64,000 bases of DNA from Armillaria gallica (lineage: Eukaryota; Basidiomycota; Agaricomycetes; Agaricales; Physalacriaceae): NCBI GenBank assembly GCA_037576215.1, contig JBANDB010000006.1, positions 124,001-188,000 on the forward strand, written 5' to 3'. This document shows, in pieces, positions 11,464 through 22,878 of this stretch (its first letter is position 1; every line of letters starts with the position of its first letter). Made by a program: the position numbers and the translations under genes. A model generated the notes under the pieces. The model saw only the letters and a list, made by a program, of their open reading frames with translations. It had not been told where the DNA came from and searched no databases.

Positions 11464-13063
11464 GCACTCAATGGCGACGCTGAACACGTTGCTCTGCTCA
11501 AGATCCAAGAGGAACTCTTCAAGCTAGAAAGAGACTACCGCCGTATGCTTCAAAATGTTTGTGAAGTTGATCTCCATAGGAAACATATCCCTGTCATGGA
11601 GCACACCCCGGTCACCAATGCCCTCGGCAAAATCCAGTCTATCCCCTTCGTATCATTTCCTTTGAAACAATCGGTTTGTAACTTCTCTCTCAGATCTAAA
11701 GGCAGGCTTCAAGGTGGTCCTGGCACCTTCACGTTTGGCACCCTCGTTACACCCGATATGGATACTATACTCGATGCATTACGACCGAAAAAGGTATCCG
11801 TCTTTGGTTCTAGGCATCTCTGAACTCTCACTCAAGGTTTTTTTCTACCAGACTGTCAAACAGTATCTGAAGCAAATTACCGCAATGGCTGTGAGTTTCA
11901 TGCCGACGACTTTGAAGTTCAGGAGTCATCAAGTTTAATACGCTCCGACTTTCGCGACAAGATTCAGCGGATCGTGGGTTCTACACTCTTGTAGGGAAGA
12001 ACGTCAAAATTGTTCTTTGCAAACTCGCATTGTACGAGAAGGGAGAGCATTTTGACTGGAACGGTGACTCTACTCATGGAGACAACCATCACGGCACCGT
12101 GCTAGTTGCTCTAAACGCATCCTGGGACGGCGGAGGAATTCATCTACGTCATAATGACACAGAAATGGATGTAGACTTGTATTTGATCGTTGAAAAGGAT
12201 CCCCAGACGAGGACGATCACATCCGTTTCGCTACATGCTGTTGCCTTCTACTCTGACGTCGAGGTCAGGGTTGAGCCCGTCACCAAGGGCACCTGTCTAA
12301 TACTTCAGTACGATATCTATGTCGAAACAGAATGCGGGGATAAGTCATACGGGAGAATCTATACATCTATATCCGAAGACATGGCTGGCGCTCACGTCCC
12401 GGAAATCTCTAATCCGTTCGCCACGGAAGAGCTAGCTAATGCCATTCAAAGGGTTCATGACAAAGGGACGATGGAAGTTTCTTTTCCACTTAGGCATCTC
12501 TACCGACAGGCTAGCATCCAACCCGAAAATTTAAATGGAACGAATGCCGTTGTCTACGAGAGACTCTCCAAGAGGTTCGAAGTGTCATTGGCACCGATTC
12601 TTGTCAAGGAGGTGATCCGACAATACTTCTTTCCCGGGGATATTACGACTGTGGTCAAGTATGACAGACAGCCAATTCGGAAATCGGAGAAAGTACCGCA
12701 ACACGACAGAACGAGACCTGGGTACGCCGTTGAACCGGATACAGCCTCAGAGGATGAGGACTATCCCCCAACGAAGAAACCGGAGTTTACTTCCGACTTT
12801 CATCTTTCTGTATGCGCTTGAATTAGTGCGGATTACCAAGGAGAAGTGTACGGAAAACGAGGCTTGGAATAGATTCGTTCAGTATCTCGGAGGGGCGATG
12901 TTCATATACGCCAAGGGTTCAGCTTTGGGGGACGCTGTGTAGTATTACTCATGGCAATGTCACATTGACGGTCAGACGCTTGTCGTCTTGATTTGATTTG
13001 GTACGCCCGACCTCTACTATGATATAGCCGCCTGATACCGATTCATCGGAATCTTCTAGATAG
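11464..13063 (+). pseudogene. Degenerate Fe(II)/2-oxoglutarate oxygenase-like gene (P4Hc type)
   Basis: Broken frames carry parts of a fungal protein with a prolyl-4-hydroxylase-like 2OG-oxygenase core. The block from KLALYEKGEHFDWNGD through GTVLVALNASWDGGG to AVAFYSDVEVRVEPV aligns with the usual G-F-x-H-x-D ... GTLVV ... AFYSDxEHEV pattern. The first metal His is Asn (FDWNGD) and the second is Val (DVEVRV), so the core could not bind iron normally even if translated. Frames shift near 11,960-11,990 and near 12,790. In-frame stops follow at about 12,940, 12,998 and 13,051 inside the otherwise readable tail (YYSWQC, GTPDLYYDI, YRFIGIF). No ATG precedes the first readable segment. It converges tail to tail on the F-box pseudogene. 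Confidence 0.6.
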
Positions 13064-14850
13064 CCTGAACTGTCTTTGGACATCCTGCTTGCATACCAAA
13101 TGTAATTCAAATTGACGCTTCCCAAGATTACCCTGGCTGTTCTCATTCAGTTACAGCATTGGCAAATATTTCATAGAGGAGATCGCAAGGGAGGCCAATT
13201 ATGAGGTCTCGTTTCTGCGCCGCCCGTCGGTTAACCCCGCTTCAAAGCCGCCAGTCGGTGATTGGTATCCACACTTAATTCTTCGAATGGATTGAGCCGA
13301 CCGATTGTCACCTCCTTCAGCTTTCCGTACACACTGCGCGTCTCGACCATTTCCATCAGTGCCTTTTCTAGCTTGCCCTCTGTATCCTCTCTTTGCCAAA
13401 TCAACACCACCGCCTCGAGATCCGCAAGGAACATGGGATTGGTCTCCATATAGGTGGCCAGGACCTGGGAGACAGGACAATACGGGATGAAGCTTCCCGG
13501 CACGAGATCGCGGAGCTCGAGGTGTGTTAACCCGGGGACAACAGAAAGAATGTTAATCAGAGCTGATGCTCGAATGGGAACTTTCTCCAACGTGAACGAA
13601 CGAAGATAACGAGCACAACTGAAGGACAGTGTTCACGTATTCCTCTAGGAAGGGGTATCGGGCGATATTGTTGACATATTTCAGGCCGAAAGAATGCAGA
13701 CATGGCAAAGCAATGTTGGATAGGAAGTCCTTCACCATGCCCTGGTTGCCGCAGTCAACGCAGAGGGTCAAGGAAGTCAAAAATGATAAAGAAAGCATAG
13801 TTGGCATTTCATATACATCATAAGGGGACGGAAGTGAGACCGTAAGGTTCCGAATGTGTGGGAAATGCAGAAGGGCACGTCGTATGGTGTGAATGTTGTC
13901 CCGGAAAATGGCTTCGCCTCCAGTGGGAGAATTGATGGTCAATGAGTGGATTCTGTTGAAAGGGAAAGCGGTTTGTGACGATGCGTAATGCGCAAGGCTA
14001 CGACAACAACCATAGCCGGAAAAGGAAAAGGCGCGCAAATTAGGAGCTAGCGAAAACGCAGGCGACTCGTAGAGCCTTGTACGACCTGGAAGTATTACGG
14101 TATCCACCGTCTTCCAACACAGACCTCCTTTTTCCAGCCAACGGTACCAACTTCGGTCTTGCTCATGCCAGGAAACACTTAAGGTGATCTCCTTCCAGCC
14201 GGTAGCCTGGCAGAGAAGATCAATCTGTCTGTCACTAATCGGGAAAACCCAAATGGGAGGAGCAGGCCGTTTCGACCCCCGAGGGCCTTTGCTAGTGCAT
14301 ACGAATATGTTAATTAACCAGCCCCGCGAGCGCTGTACATAGAGATTTGTGATCTCTTCCTGAATCATAGCATGGTGGGCACACTCGACGGGTCCAGGTT
14401 CACCATCCCTTGACGCTTCGGCTGAGAAAAGGACAGTGATATTGGTCCACAGACGAGGGAACGACAGAGCCACTCCACGCCAGCGTGAGCAGACGAGTGA
14501 CAATTGTAACGCGGAGTACGGGGATTTGGGGTATTCATTTTCGGGCTTTTCTGAGCATATGCGGAGGAATATTTCCAACAGAATGTCATCGTCCAGTCGC
14601 GCGATAAAATCCATGTCGGACATTCAACTTCAAAGCCTGGCAAAGACTTCCAAAAAAGTCCAAAAAAGAAACGTCAGCATGGGATCCAAGATAAAAGAAA
14701 AGACCAACACAGATAGTAAATCTTGATACAATAGGAGGGGGAAATATACGATAAAGGAGCAGAAAGGAGCGGTTGGAAGTTGCATTCAAAGTGGCAAACG
14801 CAACGAGGCCGTTCCTGGGACCGTTATGCTGAAGCGGTTAATCCGGGCCG
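12782..14850. repeat. Duplicated segment X (inverted copy at 28,814-30,891)
   Basis: The tail of the oxygenase-like pseudogene, the whole F-box pseudogene and its 5' flank reappear in reverse orientation at 28,814-30,891. Similarity is roughly 90% over 12.8-13.0 kb, very high over 13.2-13.56 kb and clearly lower over the 5' part of the F-box gene. Boundaries were judged by eye: similarity starts at a GGAG (12,782-12,785) and ends at CGGGCCG (near 14,850). Confidence 0.8.
13231..14623 (-). pseudogene. F-box protein gene broken by a 2-nt deletion
   Basis: Reading leftward from ATG 14623, the product begins MSDMDFIARLDDDILLEIFLRI, an F-box, followed by SLVCSRWRG and leucine-rich repeats. At about 13,595 the frame is lost: the intact paralogue at 29,022-30,437 reads TCSRSLRSFTLEKVP, while here two bases are missing and the frame ends at 13,553. 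The remaining C-terminus (13,590-13,231, EKVPIRASALINIL to the end) continues in another frame and is almost identical to the paralogue. F-box proteins link substrates to SKP1-CUL1 ubiquitin ligases. A splice event rescuing the frame is possible but no GT-AG pair is obvious. It is divergent from the BTB gene at 15,597; the gap 14,624-15,596 holds no other gene. Confidence 0.75.
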
Positions 14851-15596
14851 CCCCACGTTTGGCAGAAAGAGGGCAGTCGGAGAGCAACTCGTAAGTAATA
14901 GATGGCAATTTTCACCGGAAGTGTTTGACGTCTATCCTCCTTCCACTCCAACCATCGCCTTTGCCGGGTGAAGGGACAAACCGCTCCAAACCGCTCCTTC
15001 CAGATGGTCGTGTCCAGACGACGAAGGTCAATAGCTCGCTCGCTCGATTCTACGGAAGAAGTTGGCGTGCACCAGCCTAACGATACTATGTCCCGGATCA
15101 TTTTAACATACCATTAACAACAACAGTATGTGCTGACGCCTAATCACCAGAATTTCACAGAGCGTTCTTGAAGAGATTCCTGTATATCATGGCACTTTGA
15201 CTAGCCCTGTTTTCCTCAATGCTTATCGTAATCTAGAAGAGGAGATGCTTGGACATAAACAATCTGGAAGAAAGGCGGGTAGAAGAGGTACAGAAGTATT
15301 GTATGACGACAAATCGCCGCAGCTTCACACAATGGCTGCACTTGGATGGGGTTGAATTTGATCGCACACGGTATAAGAAAGATGAAAAAAAGGGTCGTGG
15401 TTGATTCGGCATATACCGGCACTAGTCTGAATACAAGTAAATCGTTTAGCATTTGTTCCAGGTCGAAAGTCATGTTTGGTTACGAGGTTGGTAATTTGAT
15501 AATTCAGCTTCTTCGCCTGGTATAAGCGCCCACGCCACGAGGTAGAGATCAGGATATAAGTCACCTTGCTTTGACGCGCATCCATCTGCCTCATCG

Positions 15597-16659
15597 ATGG
15601 ACACCACCAATCTGCCTATCATTACCATTGCCGACTCTCCCTTCAACGATCCCTCCGATTGTGCAGATGTCGTAATCCGTACAGCAGACAATGTCGATTT
15701 CTTCGTCCTCAAGGCACTCTTATCACTCAATTCGCCCTCCTCATTCTTCCGCCATGCGTTGCAGGCAAGCCACCACACAGAGGAAAGGGATGGCCTTCCT
15801 GTGCTGGAGGTCAAAGAGGACAGCGACACGTTCAGGACCATTCTTTTCTTCTGCTATCCATACAAGATCCCCGAGATAAAGGATTTTGCGCAGTTCACGA
15901 AGGTGGGGATGGCGCTGGACAAGTATTGTATTGATAACGCGCTCGAGCGATTCATCGAGGCCGTACTGGCATCGTCTGTGGTCAAAGATCAGCCCGTCCG
16001 GGTGTTCTCGGTGGCCGTTGCTAATGGATGGAAGGAGTTGGCTGAAACGGCGGCGAGGAACACGCTTGCTGTGCCTCTGGAGCCGGAAGTCGAGTTCGAG
16101 GAATTCAGACATATCAATGCCCTGCAGCATTTTCGTCTCCGGGAGTACCACAGAAAATGTGGAAAGGTTGTGCAGGATGTGTGCTTGAAGGGGGATTACT
16201 CGATGAATATGTTATGGTTAGGATGCCGTTTGAAAAACGGCTCAAGCCCAAAACTGGAGTTCTTGCATGATAATTATTACAGCAAACCTGACTGTCGACG
16301 ATGTGAAAAGCCATTGCCTTTTCGCATCCGACTATATTCAGAGACGGGCTCGGGGTACAGTACCCACCGTTGGCTGGGTGACTATTTGGATTCAGTAGCC
16401 GCGCAGGCGTTGCAGCGGCCTGTGTCAGGTATCGCTCTGGACGAAGATATCATTCTGCGGGCCATAGTGGCAAGCATGTCGGAGTGCAGTCACGATGAGT
16501 GGGCTAAAATCGCTGCCAGCAAAGTTCGCCTGTTTGGGAAGCTGCTGGCGGAGGAGATCGATAAGCGAATTTCAGAGGTGTGTGATACAGTCATCTTCGA
16601 AACGTTTTTTTCTCTGAATTGTCGACCAGGTACCTTTGAACATGGAATGGACGAAGTGA
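15597..16659 (+). CDS. BTB/POZ-domain protein (family member 1)
   Basis: Exon 1 (15597-16577) and a 30-nt last exon (16630-16659) give 336 residues. Residues ~8-110 form a fungal BTB/POZ domain: ADSPFNDPSDCADVVIRTA, NVDFFVLKALLSL, SPSSFFRHAL, PVLEVKEDSDTFRTIL and FCYP. The C-terminal half carries the family CxxC (CRRC) and ends EEIDKRISE-VPLNMEWTK. The last nine residues come from the tiny exon, whose splice site is conserved in all six paralogues here; the read-through frame past 16,577 is therefore rejected. BTB proteins of this kind are candidate CUL3 ligase adaptors. A TATA-like TATAA lies at 15,555. Unlike the later copies it has no C2H2 partner; its divergent neighbour is the broken F-box gene, and it sits exactly between the two segments that were copied to 28.8-32.0 kb. 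Confidence 0.85.
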
Positions 16660-17444
16660 TGGCAGATGGCTGTGATCAGATTGACGCGAATGTGATTGGC
16701 TTATACTGTTTGACAAATGCTTGGACGTGATATCTTTTCCTCGTGTCCGAGGTAATTCTAAAATAAAGGGTGTTTACTCACTCAAGATCAGCGTTATGTC
16801 CAAGCTTCGACCGCCTTTCCCCGGCCATCCCTTCCATCAGATGAGTACTTCCGTACGAAAATACTTGCAGACCCCGACCGATCCAGAAGTATGGTTACTT
16901 GACATAGGTAGGCAGTTACGATTCCGAAGGCGCGTCGGCCAAGGTGTCGTACATGTATGGACTCTGTTCAAAGAGTCTACCTCAATGCTAGCATGCATTT
17001 TATCATGGCAAACTAGAATGGTATGAGTCCAGGTTGGCATTGGTTGCACATAAAACGCACGAGTATGAGCAGCGCAGCTTTACGAATATCCATCAAGTCT
17101 GTGTCTCCAAGATGTGATCTTCTCGTTCTATGACAGAGCAACTTTGTGGGCCAATCCAAGGTTGTTGCATTGACAGAAGAATGATAGGTGGAACGTCAGG
17201 GAAAACAGGAAAACAGAGCCCGAGTGGTGCAGCCATATTGTTCAAGAGGAAGCTGATCCGGCATATACCGGGACCGCTTAACCACGAACCACCATCTTCG
17301 TCTTTATCATGCATTATTTGAATTGATCCAATCAGAGCCCGACGAATTCACCATTGCTATGAACAGCGTGAGGACGGGTTTTTCATGCTTATTGCTTTCT
17401 GAGCGATGTTTGCGTCGGAAGCTTCACGGGGGTTTGATAGCGAA
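16660..17444. other. Gap downstream of BTB gene 1, no gene recognised
   Basis: This stretch holds the presumed 3' UTR of the BTB gene and anonymous sequence. Open frames on both strands are short and without recognisable motifs. Confidence 0.4.
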
Positions 17445-18996
17445 GAACACGGTGAGTGTCGTCCTCTGTCATTGGTTTTCCAACTAACATCGATTTGTAG
17501 ATGAACATAAACACATTTAGAATGATGACTTAGCTGACTCATTCTCAGGCTATACTGGACACAAAGAGAGCTTTCGGTTCAAATCATTCTTATTACAAGC
17601 CGTTGTTTCGGATAGCACCATCATCGTTAGAGGATGCCTCCGGAGAGCAACTCGGTCAATGCCTATGTAGCGGCGTGAATCTGTCCTGACGGCTCGTTAT
17701 CAAATGTCCTAGGCAGCTTTCTGCTGCTGCGCCTGTATCTGGCGCGCGCTTTGTGTACTGATGTAGCATACGGGGGTCAAGCACAAAGCAGATATATCGA
17801 TGGGGAGTTCTTTCGTAACAAGTCTGATTCTATCTAAGACCGAACCTTGCTTACGACCTTAGGCTATCTGGAGAAAGTCCGGACTCATCGCACAAAGTCG
17901 CCGTTTGGCGAATACTGCCATGGTGCTCGTAACGCCCCAGGTGTATGTTACATGTGCATTTGAGCGCCACCGTTTTCTCTTTCGTCACCCTAATCCCCGA
18001 ATCGTTGTGCTAGGCTCGTATAGGTCTTTCACCTCTACATCGCTGCCGATCCCTTTGATGCCATAAAGTCGCGGTTGCGACTTCATGCACCCTCAGCACA
18101 ATGCGCGCAGATCAGACCTCTCAACAAAGCTTCTCAATAGTGCCAGGGCTCAGGGAGGTTGTGCATTCGGCTCCCGATGACACCTATCAACCACCAATCA
18201 TATCAAAGCTATTTCGGTTGTCAGCGCAACTATGCAACCTTGATTTTTTATATATCTTGAGTGTCTTGCCCTTGACTGCGGCGGGCTGACTTCGGACCTC
18301 TGCGTCTTGAAGTCATGTTCATGCCTTGGAACTCCAAGATTCACACACAATGTCGCCGTCTTGCCACAAAGACTGCAGCCACATTTTGACTTCGATTCGG
18401 ATTCGCGTATCTCTGGCAGTTTGCAAGAGGGATACTGAACTCTACCTACTGGAGAAAGTGGTATCCTTTCCGTTCCAGCTTTCGTGTTGTCATACGCTTG
18501 AGCTGATTGGATACACATGCTCTTCTCCACAGAATTCTTCCGCCTGGTAACCACTACTTTGAGGGCACCGTTTACTTGCGTATAAAGGCTGTCCAGCCAA
18601 ATTGAAACGCTAATATCCTTTCTCTCATTCGCTGCCTCTGCCTCTGGCCTCCTCGTGCACAGGCTTTACTACTCTCCTGTATTCCTCTGCTACGTCAATT
18701 CCGGTTTCGTTGGCCATGCTCTCTCGGCGTACATTGGCGACTTCCATCGCGGTGCTGTTAGGCATCAGAGGAGCTGCTTGCCAATCCGCCTCTGCCTACA
18801 CCGATCCAGCGACTGGAATGACATTCCAGGCGTTGCAAGACTCGTCGACCGGATTTGTCTTCGGTATTGCACTCCCAGAAACCATCGGCACTGATTTTAT
18901 TGGTCAGATGGTAAGCTGGAATTTCCAACTCTAACTCGTGTCTGAATTTCTTCCCTGAACAGGTGTTTTCTCTGACTGACGGAGCAGGATGGGGAG
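17445..18996. repeat. Duplicated segment Y (inverted copy at 30,888-32,035)
   Basis: The region upstream of the AA8 gene plus its first exon, first intron and the start of exon 2 recurs in reverse orientation at 30,888-32,035. Matching landmarks include GGTGAGTGTCGTCC (17,451), GGATGCCTCCGGAGAGCA (17,633) and GCATCAAAGGGAT in complement. No gene is recognised in 17,445-18,580; a TATAAA at 18,581 probably serves the AA8 gene. Confidence 0.8.
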
Positions 18997-19877
18997 GCGC
19001 CAGTTTTAATGGTGCCATGACCGAAAGTCTGCTTCTCGTGGCTTGGCCGAACGGGGATGAAGTAATGACATCCTTCCGTGAAGCGACGTTCGTGATTTAC
19101 CGTTCTATCAATAGTTCATCCTTTTGACCGTCTTTTCTTACAGCGCGTACTCCACGCCACCTGTTTACAATGGCAGCGACGTCACACTGTCTACCATCGC
19201 CGATGGCACCTACGTCAACGATACCCACCTCTCGTTGACGTTCCTTTGTGGAGGCTGCATCACTGGAGACGACCTTACCTTCTCTAGCACCGACACCAGC
19301 GCGGTGCTGGGCTGGGCCTACTCAACGTCGAGCCCTTCAGATGTCACTGACGAAAGCACCAAATTAGTGTACCACAGTGCTGGGTATGGAGAGTTTGGGC
19401 TCGGGATCTCCAATGCTCAGACTTCTGAGTATGAGAGTTGGGCCGCGCTTGCTGTTGGGGATGATTCCGGAAGCAGCTCGTCTGCAATTTCTTCTACAGC
19501 GGCCGCTGCGACTTCTACCGCCGTCGCATCTTCTACTCAGAGTGCCGCTTCGACTACATCTGAAGTGTCGTCTCCTACTACCAGTGGTACCACATCTGCT
19601 GCCGTGACGACGACCAAAGAGGCTAGTACGACGACGACGACTGCTGACTCGTCGACCGTTACTGACGCTAATGTCTGCATGAACAGTATGTTTACATTGC
19701 CCTTTCCCATTATTATCGTGTTTAACGGTCACCATAGACTACAATAGCTGCGTCGCTGCTAGTCAGCCAAACCCAGATTGGGATGGATGTGGTGCGACAA
19801 AAGATTCGTGTTTGGCGAATGCAAAGTACCTTCGGACCAGGAGCCTGAGGTCGGGTAATCTAGGTCGTCGGTCATAG
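18716..19877 (+). CDS. Secreted AA8 (cellobiose-dehydrogenase-type) cytochrome b domain protein
   Basis: Exons 18716-18910, 18963-19087, 19144-19685 and 19738-19877 are inferred. A signal peptide (MLSRRTLATSIAVLLGIRGA) precedes an AA8 fold: FQALQDSSTGFVFGIALP, GWGGASFNGAMTESLLLVAW with the haem-ligand Met, VMTSFREAT, the CGGC disulfide and YHSAGYGEFG with the probable second ligand His. A ~70-residue Ser/Thr/Ala-rich linker leads to a small Cys-rich tail (CMNNYNSC, WDGCGATKDSCLANA). The flavin dehydrogenase domain of cellobiose dehydrogenase is absent. Such free cytochromes are thought to pass electrons to partners such as LPMOs outside the cell. The 3' end is uncertain: a possible donor follows the last Cys, so the final ~20 residues may be wrong. 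A truncated copy lies at 30,853-31,168. Confidence 0.8.
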
Positions 19878-20695
19878 ATGCGAGTGTGGTAGAGAGGGCA
19901 CCGAGTCGTACTCTGCTAGTACAGAGACCGTATCCAAAGCTATGTACGAGGACACTCGGAGATACATTACCGAAGAAGGCGCATATGATCTCTTTGAAGA
20001 AAGATAAAACTCGGGCCCTAGAATATTCTATCAGGAATTTCTTGCGCTTGCGCTGGTCGCTCTGAATTACACCGGTGAAGTTTACGCGTTGAAGCAGTGA
20101 CGGCCCGATCCCGGAATGGACTTGCTCCTGGCTGGGCTGTGCATCCAGGCTTACTACTTGAGCGTGTCTCTGAGAGACGGAAAGATCCCTAAGGCGCATT
20201 TAGATATTGTCACCAGTTCGTTTTCTTCAAGGTTTGCCAGTATTAAGCATACTCCTCCTTTAGCCCTCAGCAACTTGGCTTGATCAACGCCATTAAATAC
20301 TACCTATTTGGATGTTGAAAGTCTGATTCCGATGGGTCGTGGTCGCTGTTGGTAAAGCTGAATCTGGCCAGTGGCTGGGCACCCGCCGGCAAAGCATGGA
20401 TGATCCGAAATGGAAAATTCTGTTACATAAGCCACTTCTTGCTTCCGTCCGAACATACCGCTGCGGCTCTAGCTAGTAGTGCCTTTATAAGTCCAATGAT
20501 GCGACATGCGACATGCGACATTCGAAATCCGGCGCCCTGTTAACAGGCCTGCTGACGATATAAACACCCACGCCACGCTACGTAGCAGAGGAGAACTTTT
20601 TCTCTCTTATGTACCTGCGCAGTCGCACGAGTCCGATAGTAAAGACTGGGATTAACTTTGCTTCTCCTGGTACGTATTCCTTAGCAGCGTAAATA
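19878..20695. other. Gap between AA8 and F-box genes
   Basis: No gene recognised on either strand. A minus-strand open frame at 19,759-20,199 overlaps the last AA8 exon and has no motif. A TATA-like TATAAA lies near 20,558, about 140 bp before the next gene. Confidence 0.4.
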
Positions 20696-22066
20696 ATGCT
20701 GGTTGACGTTCCATTCCTTACAGGAGCTCGGAGTATAGATAATGATAAGGCCTATTCCTCCCAACCCACCCAAATTACCGACCTCCCAAATGAGATACTG
20801 ACGGCGATCTTCTCGGCTGCAGTCAATTCTGCTTCAGCCTCGGAGCATCCTCAAATTCTCCATTGCATCTCCCTTATCTGCCGCGACTGGCGAGCAGTCG
20901 TTGCCAACACTTCCGAGCTCTGGACTACGGTGTACATATCCCACTTGAACGACCTCCCGACTGCTCAAATATTCTTTGAGCGTTCGACTCCCCGTTTACT
21001 TGATGTCATATTAAAATTTGATTTCTACATCAATTGGGCCATCAGTGGTGAGATCGCGGAAGCTATGTTCCCGTATCTTCATCGTTTTCGAACTCTCAAT
21101 GTCGAGTTCGATAATCCGGATACGTATCATGCGTTTTCCAGTTTTTATCGGACTGAGGTTTCGGCTCCTCCCTGCTTGAGCAGCCTTCGCCTCCATTATA
21201 CAGGATCTACGTGGAGTTTCGCGATGATTCCCAACGTTCATCTACTTTCCTCTCCGAATAACATCGTGTCACTTGACATTCACCGCCTTCCGGTGAACGT
21301 AGTGTCCCACTATTCCAGCCTCACTACACTTTCCTTATACCGAATCTTTCTGGATCACGCACGGATGCGAGATTTGTTTCTCGCGTCTCCATCGCTTGAA
21401 ACGCTCATCCTTGCAGCGTTACACACATTCAACGGGCCCAGTACCAGCTCAGACCTTCCTCCCATCGACGCATCCTCCCTACGATCCTTAGCCCTCAGCA
21501 TGGACAGTTCACACGGTGAATCATGTATACCAGGCCGATGTGTCATAACCTGCCTTTGCTTGCCGAACCTTGAGAGTTTAGAGGTGTACGGTTTATGCAG
21601 ATATGCCGTCGTTGGGTTGGGAGCGCACTTTGGAGACCTTCCAAAGCTGTGGAAGCTCCGATTGCAGCACCTCGTGTGTTCTGTCTATGACGAACCGTTT
21701 GTCCGATCTCTCCGGTCGCTGAGACGGCTGGAACTTGTGGATGCGGACCCGAGGTCATGGTCTGGCAAGTGTCTTCCCCTTCCATCGCTGTCGTCGTTAG
21801 CGTATACCTCTGACAGCTCGACAGGAAACAATTATGAATGGCTGGCAGATATCTGTCTACAGCGTCATCGGCCGGGACCGCCGTTACGTGTTCAGGTAAC
21901 GGGTTCAAGAAAGGACCAAGATGAAGGGAGCTGGGATGGGTTTGGTGTCGTTGAAATCTGTCCTTCAATACCAGCCAAGGGTATGTTCGACTGGGCGATT
22001 CTCGAATGTGATAGAGAATACAAGGATGCCGGATCTGACTCGTCCCCCGATCCCGACTCTTCTTAA
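20696..22066 (+). CDS. F-box protein with leucine-rich tail
   Basis: A single exon encodes 456 residues. An F-box follows residue ~26: ITDLPNEILTAIFSAAV ... ISLICRDWRAVVANTSELW. The rest is leucine-rich with irregular LRR-like strands (LLSSPNNIVSLDIHRLP, SLETLILAALHTF, NLESLEVYGL). The acidic end contains DSSPDPDSS. It would bind SKP1 through the F-box and a substrate through the LRR part. It is not closely similar to the duplicated F-box pair at 13-14 kb and 29-30 kb, so it belongs to another branch of the expanded family. ATG 20696 is the first in frame. Confidence 0.85.
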   Translation: MLVDVPFLTGARSIDNDKAYSSQPTQITDLPNEILTAIFSAAVNSASASEHPQILHCISLICRDWRAVVANTSELWTTVYISHLNDLPTAQIFFERSTPRLLDVILKFDFYINWAISGEIAEAMFPYLHRFRTLNVEFDNPDTYHAFSSFYRTEVSAPPCLSSLRLHYTGSTWSFAMIPNVHLLSSPNNIVSLDIHRLPVNVVSHYSSLTTLSLYRIFLDHARMRDLFLASPSLETLILAALHTFNGPSTSSDLPPIDASSLRSLALSMDSSHGESCIPGRCVITCLCLPNLESLEVYGLCRYAVVGLGAHFGDLPKLWKLRLQHLVCSVYDEPFVRSLRSLRRLELVDADPRSWSGKCLPLPSLSSLAYTSDSSTGNNYEWLADICLQRHRPGPPLRVQVTGSRKDQDEGSWDGFGVVEICPSIPAKGMFDWAILECDREYKDAGSDSSPDPDSS

Positions 22067-22878
22067 TAATTGTATAGTGCTTCTACACTAATTATATCTT
22101 ACACTTAATACAATCTACAGTAACTGCTACCGCGCTCGGTATGGTACTGGAGCCAAGTCCAGAGCAACCTTGTCAAAGCGAATTGGGCGCCAAAGCAGGA
22201 AGACCCACCTTGTTGTCAATTGACTTCGACGAGTCAATGAGATCCCTCGCTGTAGACGGCGCTCACTTGTCCAGCAGGCATGTACAAAAGCATTGTTTCC
22301 CCCACTGGCGGTGGTCGTAAACTTAGACACTAGTCTTCTGGTAGGGGTGCTGTATTATCCAAAGTCAGTGGTTGTGGTGCATCAGACAGCGTAGTGAACA
22401 CCAGAGTGGATTCGATCTAATATCAATATTGATGGAAGGACCTGACTTGTGTGGTATTACCCTAACTCATACTTAATGTCCACTTGCACGCTTGTTTCAT
22501 CGAAAATCTTACGATGGTGTCGGAGAGCTGCGTGGGGTTTGCAGCGAGTGTTCATCAAGTCCTCGCAATACAGTCAATGAAGACCGTCGCAGTCACATCT
22601 TTTTCTAGATCTTTAGTTGGAATCAAGCACTTATTATTGAACGCCTTTCCGGCGCAAGGACCGACCAGATTGGCAGCAATCCGCCTTGAATCCGCCAATG
22701 GGCGCGTTTAAAAGTGCCAGGCTCTGCTTACGGAGGAGGCCCCTTTCAACACGGCGAATATGATTGGCTCGGTGCTATTCCACATGATATCTGGCGACTG
22801 GTGCGGTCCTCGTTCTCACCTGTGGCGGGGCACGTTAACTCTCGAGCACATCAAGCGGTGTTTCTTCCCCAACCCTCC
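22067..22878. other. Gap between F-box and ZIP genes
   Basis: No gene recognised. The ZIP start codon was set at 22,879 because the frame before it (from 22,714) shows no family similarity, although an upstream in-frame extension cannot be excluded. Confidence 0.4.

Noticed and set aside
12949..13146. Minus-strand frame conserved between 13.0 kb and 30.6 kb (ending VNVTLP)
   Set aside because: It is antisense to the decayed oxygenase tail, whose plus-strand reading gives family-like segments; the similarity is explained by the duplication.
16578..16730. Read-through end of BTB gene 1 as a longer protein
   Set aside because: A GT-AG intron at 16,578-16,629 leads to the 30-nt exon that is conserved in five paralogues; the read-through sequence is not conserved.
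17445..18580. A gene upstream of the AA8 cytochrome
   Set aside because: Splice-like signals exist near 17,451 and 17,500, but no frame stays open or matches a family in either copy of the segment.
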